Below, one piece after another: positions 7,635 through 14,809 of a DNA stretch of 33,778 nt. The notes beneath the pieces were generated by a model. It was not told the origin of the DNA. It saw nothing but the letters and a program-made list of their open reading frames with translations, and did not search any database. Location of the stretch: contig CABYOB010000005.1 of assembly GCA_902520385.1 (NCBI GenBank), positions 1-33,778 of the forward strand. Direction: 5' to 3'. Every line of letters begins with the position of its first letter. Positions within the stretch are counted from its first letter, which is position 1. Made by a program: the position numbers and the translations under genes. This DNA comes from an uncultured Bacteroidota bacterium. Lineage in GTDB: Bacteria > Bacteroidota > Bacteroidia > Flavobacteriales > TMED113.

Positions 7635-10232
7635 ATGAAACTTTTAAATTCATTTAGACATCTTGTAGTTATATTTTTTTGTATTGGACAAGTGGCTATT
7701 TTTGCTTGCGACACATCACCATCAATTATCATTAACCAAACTACAGATAACAGTGATGGAACTTTTACTTTAGATTTAAGTTTATGTATTGGTAGTGGTG
7801 GATCAGCTGATGGTTTTGATTTATATTTTGAAAATGAAATTAATATATTATCTACTAATGTAACTGAAGTCACCTCACCCATAGGAGGAAATACTGCAAA
7901 TGTAACAATAAATAATGGGGTTTGGGAAGCTGTATATAACGGTTTTGATGGCAGTAATGCGAGTTGGTTTGAAGTCGAAAATGCGGGATTTGGAATAGAT
8001 TGCATGGATTTTCAAATTACTGTAGATGGTAATCCAGAGGGCGAAACTATATGTAGCTTGGGTATTAATGAAAACTGTTTAGGATTTACTCAACAAGATG
8101 AATTTATAACTTGTGAAAATATACCCGGCCCTTGTTTTCCTAATTATTTTATTGAAGCTCCAGGAAACGCAAGTGGAAATATTGAGAATGCAGGAGAAAA
8201 TTGTGGTTGGATTGAATATGAGGATGAAATTGTTGAAATAATAATTCCTTGCATAGGAGATTACACATTTACTATAAGTCAAGATTTTTCTGATGATTTC
8301 TTTTTTGGAAATACAATTTACGCAACACTAGGAGAAGATTGTTGTGATCAACAAATAAATCAAGTAGTTGCTTGGGAAGAATCCACATCATGGACACAAA
8401 ATCTTGAAGCTGGCACATATTATTTAGTTATTGATATGTTTATAGACACATGGCTAGGTTTATCTGGCGAATGGGATTTAAGTATTACTTCTAACAACAA
8501 TTTTTCCGGATCAACTATTGCAAATGCTGGAGAGGATCAAGAAATATGTGAAAATTCTACGATTCTATCTGGAAACAACCCAGAAGATGATGAAGTTGGA
8601 CAATGGAGTATTATAAGTGGAAATGGAATATTTTCTGAATTAAACAATCCATTATCAGAAATAAATAATTTATCAATTGGTGAAAATATTTTACAATGGT
8701 CTATAATAGGAGAATGTGGTGAATCAACTGATCAAATTACAATCAATGTTATTGATGGCGAACCTACCATTGAATTAGTTGATGTTGTTTATTGTTTAAA
8801 TCCTATTAATCTAAATGCTGTAGTTGAAGGTGGAGGAACCTGGACTGTAGAACCCTCTACTAACATTATAATTGAAAGCCCTGATAGCGAAAATACATTT
8901 GCAACCCCAACTGCTTATGGCACTTACACATTTACATTTGAAGGTTGTAATGGATCTGATTCTCAAGAAGTATTAGTAAGTACTTCTAACCCAACAATTA
9001 TTGATTTTCCAGATCAAGTTTATTGCCTTTCTTCATTTAATTTAGAAGCAGAAGTTGATGGGGATCCTGGTTACTGGGGATTTGAAGGTCCTGGATCCAT
9101 TAATTTTAGTAATCCTGTTTCACTATCTACTACGGCAATAGCTGATGAATATGGCTTATATACTATTTCGTATTATGGATGCGGAACTTCAACAAGTGTA
9201 AATGTAAACATTCAAGGAGTTCCACCACAAATTGTTTCAGCTCCCGATGAACCAATATTTTGTGATTTTAATGCTAATCTTGAAGCATTCGTAGTTGGAG
9301 ACCCTCAAGGTTGGACAGGATCAGGACCTGGAAGTGTAAATTTCTCTTCACAAGAAACATCAACAACAGCCACTGTTAGTGAATTTGGATTATATGAATT
9401 TACATTCAATGGATGTAATGAGTCTGCTTCAGTATTTGTAGACTTTTCACCATCTCAACCGACTATCGAACATCAAGATACAATTTTTTGTGCTTTAGAA
9501 ACAATGTTAACAGCAAGTGGAGAAGGAAATGCTGAGGGATGGTCGGTATATAGTTCCCCTGAAGGATCTAATGTTAATTTTAGCAATGAAAACAACTATT
9601 TAACAAATGTTAGTGTTAATGAATATGGAACTTACCAATTTCAATTTTCTGGTTGTGGAGATACTGCACTAACTTCATTAACATTTGCTCCACATGCGCC
9701 ATATTTAATATCACCCGATCACCAAGATTGTATTTTAGAAGCAGAATTAATAGCTTATACAGCAGATCAAAACGCTGGACCTTGGACACAAATATCCGGA
9801 GAAAGTGGTGTTCAAATTGAAAATAGCTGGTCTAATTCTACATCAATTTCTGTTCCAAACTACGGAATGTATGAATTTGAATTTGAAGCATGTGATACAA
9901 GTTCAATAATCAGTGTTGGATTTTCTTGTGGTTTAGTTATACCTAATACAATTACTCCAAATGGAGACGGAAATAATGATTTGTTTTTTATTCCAAATAT
10001 GAATCCACAAATATATTCTTCTAGTTTATTAACAATTATTAACAGATGGGGAAATGAAGTTTTCTCCGTCACAAATTACGGACTAAATGACAATTGGTGG
10101 GATGGAACAACAAAATATAAAGGTGAAGAATTGAAAACAGGAGTTTATTATTATATACTTGACGTTTTTAATGTTGTACATAATCAGAAAGAGAGTTACT
10201 CCGGAAACGTAACTATTTTTAATGATGACTAA
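7635..10232 (+). CDS. Large secreted multi-repeat protein with T9SS type B sorting domain
   Basis: The preferred start is the ATG at 7635 (MKLLNSFRHL...), because it places a normal signal peptide of about 24 residues (ending near VAIFAC) at the N-terminus; the ORF-track start at 7611 adds 8 residues in front. The remaining ~865 aa are acidic and Cys-containing: an N-terminal cohesin-like or bacterial-adhesin-like segment, a pre-peptidase-type beta domain (about 170-290), a PKD-like unit with AGEDQEICEN, then about five repeats of ~75 aa each opening with a (Y/F)C(L/A/D) strand and closing with a YGxYxFxFxGC strand. The last ~95 residues (TPNGDGNNDLF ... INRWGNEVF ... GVYYYILDV) are the gliding-motility-type C-terminal domain that directs export by the type IX system and surface attachment. 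It is a paralogue of the next gene. A surface adhesin or matrix role is inferred. Confidence 0.9.
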   Translation: MKLLNSFRHLVVIFFCIGQVAIFACDTSPSIIINQTTDNSDGTFTLDLSLCIGSGGSADGFDLYFENEINILSTNVTEVTSPIGGNTANVTINNGVWEAVYNGFDGSNASWFEVENAGFGIDCMDFQITVDGNPEGETICSLGINENCLGFTQQDEFITCENIPGPCFPNYFIEAPGNASGNIENAGENCGWIEYEDEIVEIIIPCIGDYTFTISQDFSDDFFFGNTIYATLGEDCCDQQINQVVAWEESTSWTQNLEAGTYYLVIDMFIDTWLGLSGEWDLSITSNNNFSGSTIANAGEDQEICENSTILSGNNPEDDEVGQWSIISGNGIFSELNNPLSEINNLSIGENILQWSIIGECGESTDQITINVIDGEPTIELVDVVYCLNPINLNAVVEGGGTWTVEPSTNIIIESPDSENTFATPTAYGTYTFTFEGCNGSDSQEVLVSTSNPTIIDFPDQVYCLSSFNLEAEVDGDPGYWGFEGPGSINFSNPVSLSTTAIADEYGLYTISYYGCGTSTSVNVNIQGVPPQIVSAPDEPIFCDFNANLEAFVVGDPQGWTGSGPGSVNFSSQETSTTATVSEFGLYEFTFNGCNESASVFVDFSPSQPTIEHQDTIFCALETMLTASGEGNAEGWSVYSSPEGSNVNFSNENNYLTNVSVNEYGTYQFQFSGCGDTALTSLTFAPHAPYLISPDHQDCILEAELIAYTADQNAGPWTQISGESGVQIENSWSNSTSISVPNYGMYEFEFEACDTSSIISVGFSCGLVIPNTITPNGDGNNDLFFIPNMNPQIYSSSLLTIINRWGNEVFSVTNYGLNDNWWDGTTKYKGEELKTGVYYYILDVFNVVHNQKESYSGNVTIFNDD

Positions 10233-12327
10233 AAAAATTTTATTTTTTCTTTTATTAATAAATATTATCCAAGGACAAAATTTATTAATTCAAAATGGCT
10301 CATTTGAAGGTCCAACTGCACCAAATGTATCACCACCAAATTGGATTGGTTGTATGCCAGGCCAAACTCCAGACACTCAACCCGGATCTTGGGGAGTCGA
10401 TCTAGTACCTTCGGAAGGAAATAGCTACATTGGATTAGTTCACAATGTACCAACAAATTGGACAGAAGGAGTCTCGCAAGAATTAACACAACCTATGAAT
10501 CAATTTATAGAATATAACTGTTCCATTGATATTGCAGGGCATTTAGCAGACGAATCTAACGCACCTGTTGAACTAATTATTTGGGGAGGATTTAATGACT
10601 GTCCTCAAAGTGAATTACTTTGGAGCTCCGGAGATGTTCCTGACTTTGTATGGACTACATACTCAGTTGAATTTACACCAAATGAAAACTATACACATAT
10701 AATGTTACAAGTAAATGCACTTACCGAAACTTCTACATATATTTTAGTTGATAACTTTACATGTGAAAATATTTGCCCAGAACCTATTTCAGAAGCAGGT
10801 GAAAATCAAAACATTACATGTGATGACTTTATAAATTTGTCAGCTAATCCTCCCATTAATTCTGATGAAGGAGGAGAGATGATTGGTGAATGGAGTATTA
10901 TAAGCGGAAGTGGAAATTTTAGTTCTTTTAATGACCCCAATACATTAGTTTCAAACTTAAGTATTGGAGAAAATATTTTTGAATGGACATTAATAAACGA
11001 CTGTGGCTCATCAAGTGATATAGTTATTATAAATTTTAATCAAGAATATAATTTTGAAATACCAAATCAAGTATATTGCTTATCTAGTTTTGAATTACAA
11101 TCTTCAGTTGAAGGTAATTGGATTGTTGATGATGAATTAAATATGATAATTGAAAACCCTAATACTCCGAACACAATCGCATCACCTTCAAGCTATGGAA
11201 CATATTTATTTAGTTTCGAATCATGCGGAAACATTGTTTTCTCTCAAGAGGTAAATGTAGTTGGCTCGTATCCTACTATTACAGGTGACGCACAATCTTC
11301 TTGCTTAGAACCAATTTCATTAAATGTTAATATTTTAGGAGATCCTGGATACTGGGATTATGAAGGACCTGGAGAAGCAATATTTGACGATATATTTTCT
11401 CTAAATCCAGTAATTAATGTTAATAATTATGGAGAATACACATTTACTTATTATGGCTGTGGACTAAGTAACAGTATTAATGTTAATTTTAATCCTCAAA
11501 ATCCAATAATAAACCCACAACAAACAATATTTTGCTCATATGAAACAATACTAGAAGCAAATAGTAATGACCCAACAGGATGGACATTATTAGAAGGTCC
11601 TTACAATAGTACTGTTCAATTTTCTAATCCAGAATCTGAGACAACAAATATTCAAGTAAGTGAATATGGACTATATCAATTTATGTTTGAAGGCTGTGGA
11701 GGATATGAAACTATAGATGTATTATTCGAGTCCTTACCTCCAACTATTATATCAGCTGAACATGAAGACTGCTTGTTAGAAACTTCACTTTATGCATTTA
11801 CTGAAAATGATGAAATTGGAGGTCCTTGGGAACAAATAAATGGACCTTCAGAAGCAATAATTACATCTCCATTTGAGTCTAGCACATCTATTTTTGTTAG
11901 TGAGTATGGAATTTACGAATTTATTTATCCAGCATGCGATACATTTTCAAGTATTGAAATAGGATTTTCATGCTCACCAGTTTTTCCAAACGTATTCACA
12001 CCTAATGGTGATGGAAATAATGATTATTTTGAAATTCAAAATTTAACAACTGGAAATTATTCTGAAAGCCTCCTAACTATTTATAACAGATGGGGGCAAA
12101 TTATTTATCTAGAAAAAGACTATGGCTTAAGTGATGATGTAAATTGGTGGAATGGCAAAACCACATTCAACATGAAACCATACTCGGGAATTTCTCCAGA
12201 TAGAGATATAGAGGCAAATCAATTAAAAAAAGTGAATGAAAGTGTATACTATTACGTTTTTGATGTATATAATATTGCACATGACCAACCAGAAAAATAT
12301 ACAGGTTATATAACTATTATTAAATAA
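10222..12327 (+). CDS. Secreted paralogue with carbohydrate-binding-like domain and T9SS type B sorting domain
   Basis: The protein has 701 aa. A signal peptide (MTKKILFFLLLINIIQGQN) is followed by a jelly-roll domain (about 20-180) that begins NGSFEGP and ends YILVDNFTC, the pattern of CBM4/9- or DUF642-like carbohydrate-binding modules. A PKD-like unit comes next (SEAGENQNITCDDF...), then four of the same ~75-aa Cys-containing repeats as in the upstream gene, and the T9SS type B domain (TPNGDGNNDYF ... YNRWGQIIY). The sorting domain carries an extra ~25-residue insert (KPYSGISPDRD...) before the final strands. The start overlaps the end of the upstream gene by 11 bases; the second Met (MTKK) is equally good. 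The shared repeats show that the pair arose by duplication with N-terminal domain exchange. Cell-surface polysaccharide binding is inferred. Confidence 0.9.
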   Translation: MMTKKILFFLLLINIIQGQNLLIQNGSFEGPTAPNVSPPNWIGCMPGQTPDTQPGSWGVDLVPSEGNSYIGLVHNVPTNWTEGVSQELTQPMNQFIEYNCSIDIAGHLADESNAPVELIIWGGFNDCPQSELLWSSGDVPDFVWTTYSVEFTPNENYTHIMLQVNALTETSTYILVDNFTCENICPEPISEAGENQNITCDDFINLSANPPINSDEGGEMIGEWSIISGSGNFSSFNDPNTLVSNLSIGENIFEWTLINDCGSSSDIVIINFNQEYNFEIPNQVYCLSSFELQSSVEGNWIVDDELNMIIENPNTPNTIASPSSYGTYLFSFESCGNIVFSQEVNVVGSYPTITGDAQSSCLEPISLNVNILGDPGYWDYEGPGEAIFDDIFSLNPVINVNNYGEYTFTYYGCGLSNSINVNFNPQNPIINPQQTIFCSYETILEANSNDPTGWTLLEGPYNSTVQFSNPESETTNIQVSEYGLYQFMFEGCGGYETIDVLFESLPPTIISAEHEDCLLETSLYAFTENDEIGGPWEQINGPSEAIITSPFESSTSIFVSEYGIYEFIYPACDTFSSIEIGFSCSPVFPNVFTPNGDGNNDYFEIQNLTTGNYSESLLTIYNRWGQIIYLEKDYGLSDDVNWWNGKTTFNMKPYSGISPDRDIEANQLKKVNESVYYYVFDVYNIAHDQPEKYTGYITIIK

Positions 12328-12357
12328 AAAAACCTCTTTAATATAGAGGCTTTTTTA
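12326..12357. terminator. Bidirectional hairpin terminator between convergent genes
   Basis: A run of seven A, the stem CCTCT / AGAGG (12333-12337 and 12345-12349) around a 7-base loop, and a run of six T. The A and T runs let it act in both directions, which fits its place between two convergent genes (12327 plus strand, 12377 minus strand). Confidence 0.85.
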
Positions 12358-12376
12358 TTATTAGAAAAAATTAAAA

Positions 12377-12823
12377 TTATTTTGTTTTCTTTTTCTTGTC
12401 TTCTTTAATTTTTAAAGTAAAAGGATGAATAGATTTAGAAGCTGAACGATACTTTTCTAACTGTTTTTTTGATAAAAATTTCGATATTTTTTTATCTCGT
12501 TCATTCGCTGCTTCAGTCATCATAGAAAATTTTGCTTTTTTATTCTGCATCATAGTATTTTTATCACCTTTAGCAGCTTTATTTTTATATGCTAGTTTTT
12601 GATCTAATGCAATAAGATTTTTCGCATAAGCCATATAAGCTTTTGTTAATTCCTTTAATTTAGAATCTTTATCTTTTAGTTTTAGTTCTTTTTGTAAAAA
12701 CTCAACAGCAATTTTTGCTTGTTTCAATAATACTTTTGAATTATCCGTGCCCTTTACTGGATTAGAAAAGGCTGAAAAAGAGAACATTAAAACTGTAATT
12801 ACACTTAAAATAAGTTTTTTCAT
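12377..12823 (-). CDS. Small secreted lysine-rich helical protein of unknown function
   Basis: A 148-aa protein with a clear signal peptide (MKKLILSVITVLMFSFSAFS, cleavage near AFSNP). The mature part is basic and predicted helical, with a Met/Lys-rich middle (MMQNKKAKFSMM) and KFLSKKQLEKYR near the end. That last element resembles the LTxxQ-type segment seen in small periplasmic Spy/CpxP-like and related Bacteroidota proteins, but the similarity is too slight to assign the family. It ends before the bidirectional terminator. The gene stands 135 bases from its upstream neighbour, across a strong palindrome, so it probably has its own promoter. Confidence 0.75.
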   Translation of the reverse strand: MKKLILSVITVLMFSFSAFSNPVKGTDNSKVLLKQAKIAVEFLQKELKLKDKDSKLKELTKAYMAYAKNLIALDQKLAYKNKAAKGDKNTMMQNKKAKFSMMTEAANERDKKISKFLSKKQLEKYRSASKSIHPFTLKIKEDKKKKTK

Positions 12824-12911
12824 AGTTATGATTTTTAATTTATAAATATTTGGTTATATCAATTATATAACAAAATTATTCTTTTTTTATTGTATTCTAA
12901 AATATTTACCA

Positions 12912-12943
12912 AAATTAAGCCCCTCATATGAGGGGCTTAATTT
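12912..12943. terminator. Perfect 32-bp palindrome, likely terminator of the His-rich protein gene
   Basis: AAATTAAGCCCCTCATATGAGGGGCTTAATTT is a perfect inverted repeat: 16 bp per arm with a GC-rich core AAGCCCCTC, in an otherwise AT-rich region. It lies 15 bases past the stop of the gene ending at 12959, with a T-rich tail on that strand. It looks like a strong intrinsic terminator, and by symmetry it could work in both directions. Confidence 0.8.
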
Positions 12944-12958
12944 AATCTAAAAATATTT

Positions 12959-13249
12959 TTACTCTGCAGGTTTTGCATCTTCAGCAGGTGCAGCATCTTC
13001 AGCAGGTGCAGCATCTTCAGCAGGTGCAGCATCTTCAGCAGGTGCAGCATCTTCAGCAGGTGCAACTTCCTCATTATGAGAATGTTCTACATCGCCACCT
13101 TCATGTGAGTGAGTCACTCCATCTCCATGTGTATGTTCTGTATTTACACTCTCATTTGAAGAAGTATCTTCTTCAGAATTTAAAGATGTAATAATTCCAA
13201 AAGCTATTGCGATAACCGCAAGTAACATTACTATTTTTTTAGCATTCAT
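12959..13249 (-). CDS. Small membrane-anchored His-rich protein with AEDAAP repeats
   Basis: The likely start is the ATG at 13249 (MNAKKIVMLLAVIAIAFG), giving 96 aa; the ORF-track start at 13288 is a TTG with no added structure. A single N-terminal membrane helix or signal is followed by an acidic linker, a histidine cluster (EHTHGDGVTHSHEGG, EHSHNEE) that looks metal-binding, and five tandem AEDAAP units at the C-terminus (the last reads AEDAKP). The DNA unit is an 18-bp minisatellite. Comparable short His/Ala/Glu-rich proteins are seen in flavobacteria, without an assigned function that I know of. Binding of zinc, copper or nickel in the envelope is inferred from the histidines only. Confidence 0.75.
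   Translation of the reverse strand: MNAKKIVMLLAVIAIAFGIITSLNSEEDTSSNESVNTEHTHGDGVTHSHEGGDVEHSHNEEVAPAEDAAPAEDAAPAEDAAPAEDAAPAEDAKPAE
12975..13064. repeat. 18-bp tandem repeat, five copies, coding for AEDAAP
   Basis: The unit GCATCTTCAGCAGGTGCA is repeated five times head to tail (90 bases). The copies are almost identical at the DNA level, so recent expansion is likely and copy number may vary between strains. It lies fully inside the small His-rich protein gene and keeps the frame. Confidence 0.9.
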
Positions 13250-13323
13250 TTGAATAAATTTTTTATTAATACAAGACGAATTTAACAAAATATTCTATGA
13301 TAATATTAAAAAAAAAAAAAATA

Positions 13324-13659
13324 TTAAATATTCATTTTCTTTTTTAAAGAATCCACCTTTTGATAATTAGTGCAATTTTTTATAGACTCCTCCCAATGAT
13401 TTAGCCCAATCTGAAAATCAATTTCATCATTTTTTTGCCATAACTTCATTAATTTAGAAAAATCAACCATTTCAACTTCTTTATAATTATCAACATCTAA
13501 ATATTTATTATATATAACATTTATTTGTTTAAATATCTCCATCTTAACATCTATAAAATCACATGGTTTTGTTAAATTTTTTAAATTTTTATTTTCAACT
13601 GAAACATCACAAGAAATGAAAAAGAAAATAAAAAGTGATAAAACTAACTTAAGGTTCAT
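13324..13659 (-). CDS. Small putative lipoprotein of unknown function
   Basis: A 111-aa protein. The N-terminus is a lipoprotein signal peptide (MNLKLVLSLFIFFFISC) with the lipobox cysteine at about residue 17. The mature part is short and charged, with two further cysteines (KPCDF, NCTNY) that could pair. I do not recognise the family. It is downstream of two small membrane-protein genes on the same strand, with 32 bases between. Confidence 0.7.
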   Translation of the reverse strand: MNLKLVLSLFIFFFISCDVSVENKNLKNLTKPCDFIDVKMEIFKQINVIYNKYLDVDNYKEVEMVDFSKLMKLWQKNDEIDFQIGLNHWEESIKNCTNYQKVDSLKKKMNI

Positions 13660-13691
13660 AAATTTTGTAATTATATTACAAAGATAAACGA

Positions 13692-13838
13692 TTATTTATT
13701 GTTATAATTTTTTAATTCAGGATCATTTTCTAATTCTTTTTGTTGAGCATTATTAGATTTTACTATAATTGAAAATAATGTGAATAAATAAGCACAAAAA
13801 ATTATCAGCCCAATAACAAACATTGTTATATTACTCAT
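13692..13838 (-). CDS. 48-aa single-pass membrane protein (not in ORF track)
   Basis: Translating from the ATG at 13838 gives MSNITMFVIGLIIFCAYLFT... to a TAA at 13692-13694, 48 aa. One membrane helix (about 5-27) is followed by a polar tail with QQKELENDPELKN. Its start overlaps the end of the upstream 70-aa membrane-protein gene by 8 bases, a strong sign that it is real and translationally coupled. The form (small one-helix protein with a charged tail) recalls accessory subunits of transporters or oxidases. No partner is present next to it and the function is unknown. Confidence 0.75.
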   Translation of the reverse strand: MSNITMFVIGLIIFCAYLFTLFSIIVKSNNAQQKELENDPELKNYNNK

Positions 13839-14043
13839 TGTTTTTGCTTTTAATTTTATTTTTATAATCCTTACTTCTTTGTCTAATTACAACAGATAAT
13901 ATTAATATAGATGGCACCCAGATCCCCACAAATATTCCTTCTAACTGATAACCAGAAAACCAAAGGCCAACTGAATATAAAAAGGAAATAAATGCTAAAA
14001 CAACAGGGTAAAAAGTGTGCCAAAATAGTATAAATTTTTTCAT
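13831..14043 (-). CDS. 70-aa two-helix membrane protein
   Basis: MKKFILFWHTFYPVVLAFISF starts the first membrane helix (about 10-30), and GIFVGIWVPSILILSVVI forms the second (about 36-54), with a lysine-rich cytoplasmic tail. The GLWFSGYQLEGIFVGIWVPS stretch has the look of a conserved small flavobacterial membrane protein, but I cannot name it. It overlaps the downstream 48-aa gene by 8 bases, so the two probably act together. Confidence 0.75.
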   Translation of the reverse strand: MKKFILFWHTFYPVVLAFISFLYSVGLWFSGYQLEGIFVGIWVPSILILSVVIRQRSKDYKNKIKSKNNE

Positions 14044-14170
14044 AATTTTTTTTTTAAAAAAGTATAATGTTTTTATTTAATTCTTTTACTAAGAAAAAAC
14101 ATCAGATTGAATATAAATTGTATTTAATAAATTAGTTTTTTTTAAAAAAACTTAATAATACACTAGTGTA

Positions 14171-14344
14171 CTATTCTTTAAGTTTATCTATTTCAACAAG
14201 GATATCGCTTGCCTCTTTTTCTAATTTATCACTTTCCTTTCTATTAGTTTTAGATAGCCTATAAGCTTGTTCTTTTTTTTTATAATACAAATCATTAAGC
14301 TTTTCCTTTTTTGTTTTTGTTTTAAATAGGTAACGCCATATCAT
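14171..14344 (-). CDS. 57-aa Lacal_2735-like small helical protein (not in ORF track)
   Basis: From the ATG at 14344 (MIWRYLFKTKTKKEKL...) to TAG at 14171-14173, 57 aa. The pattern is a short hydrophobic/basic start, then LNDLYYKKKEQAYRLSKTNRKESDKLEKEA and a final helix ILVEIDKLKE. This matches what I recall of the Lacal_2735 family of Flavobacteriia (short proteins with an A-x-x-LSxxNRxxSDxxxAEA core and a terminal helix). Its start lies inside the end of the 62-aa gene (23-base overlap). The function of the family is unknown. It falls under the size cut-off of the supplied ORF track. Confidence 0.75.
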   Translation of the reverse strand: MIWRYLFKTKTKKEKLNDLYYKKKEQAYRLSKTNRKESDKLEKEASDILVEIDKLKE

Positions 14345-14510
14345 TTTCTTTAATTTTATATTTTTTAACTAATCTTTTATAAATTTTTTTAAGATTCTCT
14401 TTTTTTGCCCTAGGAGTTTCAAATAAATAACCTAAATCAGAGCCGTTAGGCATTTTTTCCATCGTTTGTGACAAACTCCTACATATTTCTATTGCTTTTT
14501 TTCTATTCAT
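14322..14510 (-). CDS. 62-aa protein of unknown function
   Basis: A 62-aa soluble basic protein, MNRKKAIEICRSLSQTMEK..., with a Gly/Phe stretch GSDLGYLFETPRAKK and a C-terminal run of helical lysine-rich sequence. I do not recognise a family. The 23-base overlap with the Lacal_2735-like gene suggests both are real and co-expressed. About 220 AT-rich bases with no visible gene separate it from the tRNA on the right. Confidence 0.6.
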   Translation of the reverse strand: MNRKKAIEICRSLSQTMEKMPNGSDLGYLFETPRAKKENLKKIYKRLVKKYKIKENDMALPI

Positions 14511-14730
14511 AAATAATTTTTAATTAAAAACTGCATTAGTAAAACATTTTAATATTAAATAGTTCTGTATAGCTTTTTCAATGTAAAGTTATGCAAAAAG
14601 AGTGTTAAAATCCTAATTTTTTAAATAATTTTATTTGAAAATCAATCCATATATGGTTAAAATAATAAAATCATTTGCTATTGTTTTAGTGTAGAAATTA
14701 CTAATAAATAAACAAGAAAAAAGAAACTTG

Positions 14731-14804
14731 TGACCCTGAAAGGATTCGAACCTTCAACCGCCTGATCCGTAGTCAGGTACTCTATCCAGTTGAGCTACAG
14801 GGCC
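14731..14804 (-). tRNA. tRNA-Arg (anticodon ACG)
   Basis: Read on the minus strand, GGCCCTG (14804-14798) pairs with CAGGGTC (14738-14732) as the acceptor stem. The D arm is GCTCAACTGGATAGAGT; the anticodon arm CCTGA-CTACGGA-TCAGG gives anticodon ACG (Arg, reads CGN after A-to-I editing). The T arm is GAAGG-TTCGAAT-CCTTT. The discriminator base is A and CCA is not encoded. It begins 5 bases after the stop of the TlpA-like gene, so it is probably processed from the same transcript. Confidence 0.96.
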
Positions 14805-14809
14805 TAAAA

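Noticed and set aside
7586-8005. 139-aa minus-strand ORF over the 5' end of the secreted protein
   Set aside because: Shadow of the T9SS protein; it covers the signal peptide region and shows no family features.
14159-14170. 12-bp palindrome TACACTAGTGTA as an operator or terminator
   Set aside because: Short, no T-run, and such palindromes occur by chance; no regulator nearby supports it.
14511-14730. Possible small RNA or gene in the 220-base gap before tRNA-Arg
   Set aside because: Very AT-rich, with no open frame, stable hairpin or known RNA motif that I can see.
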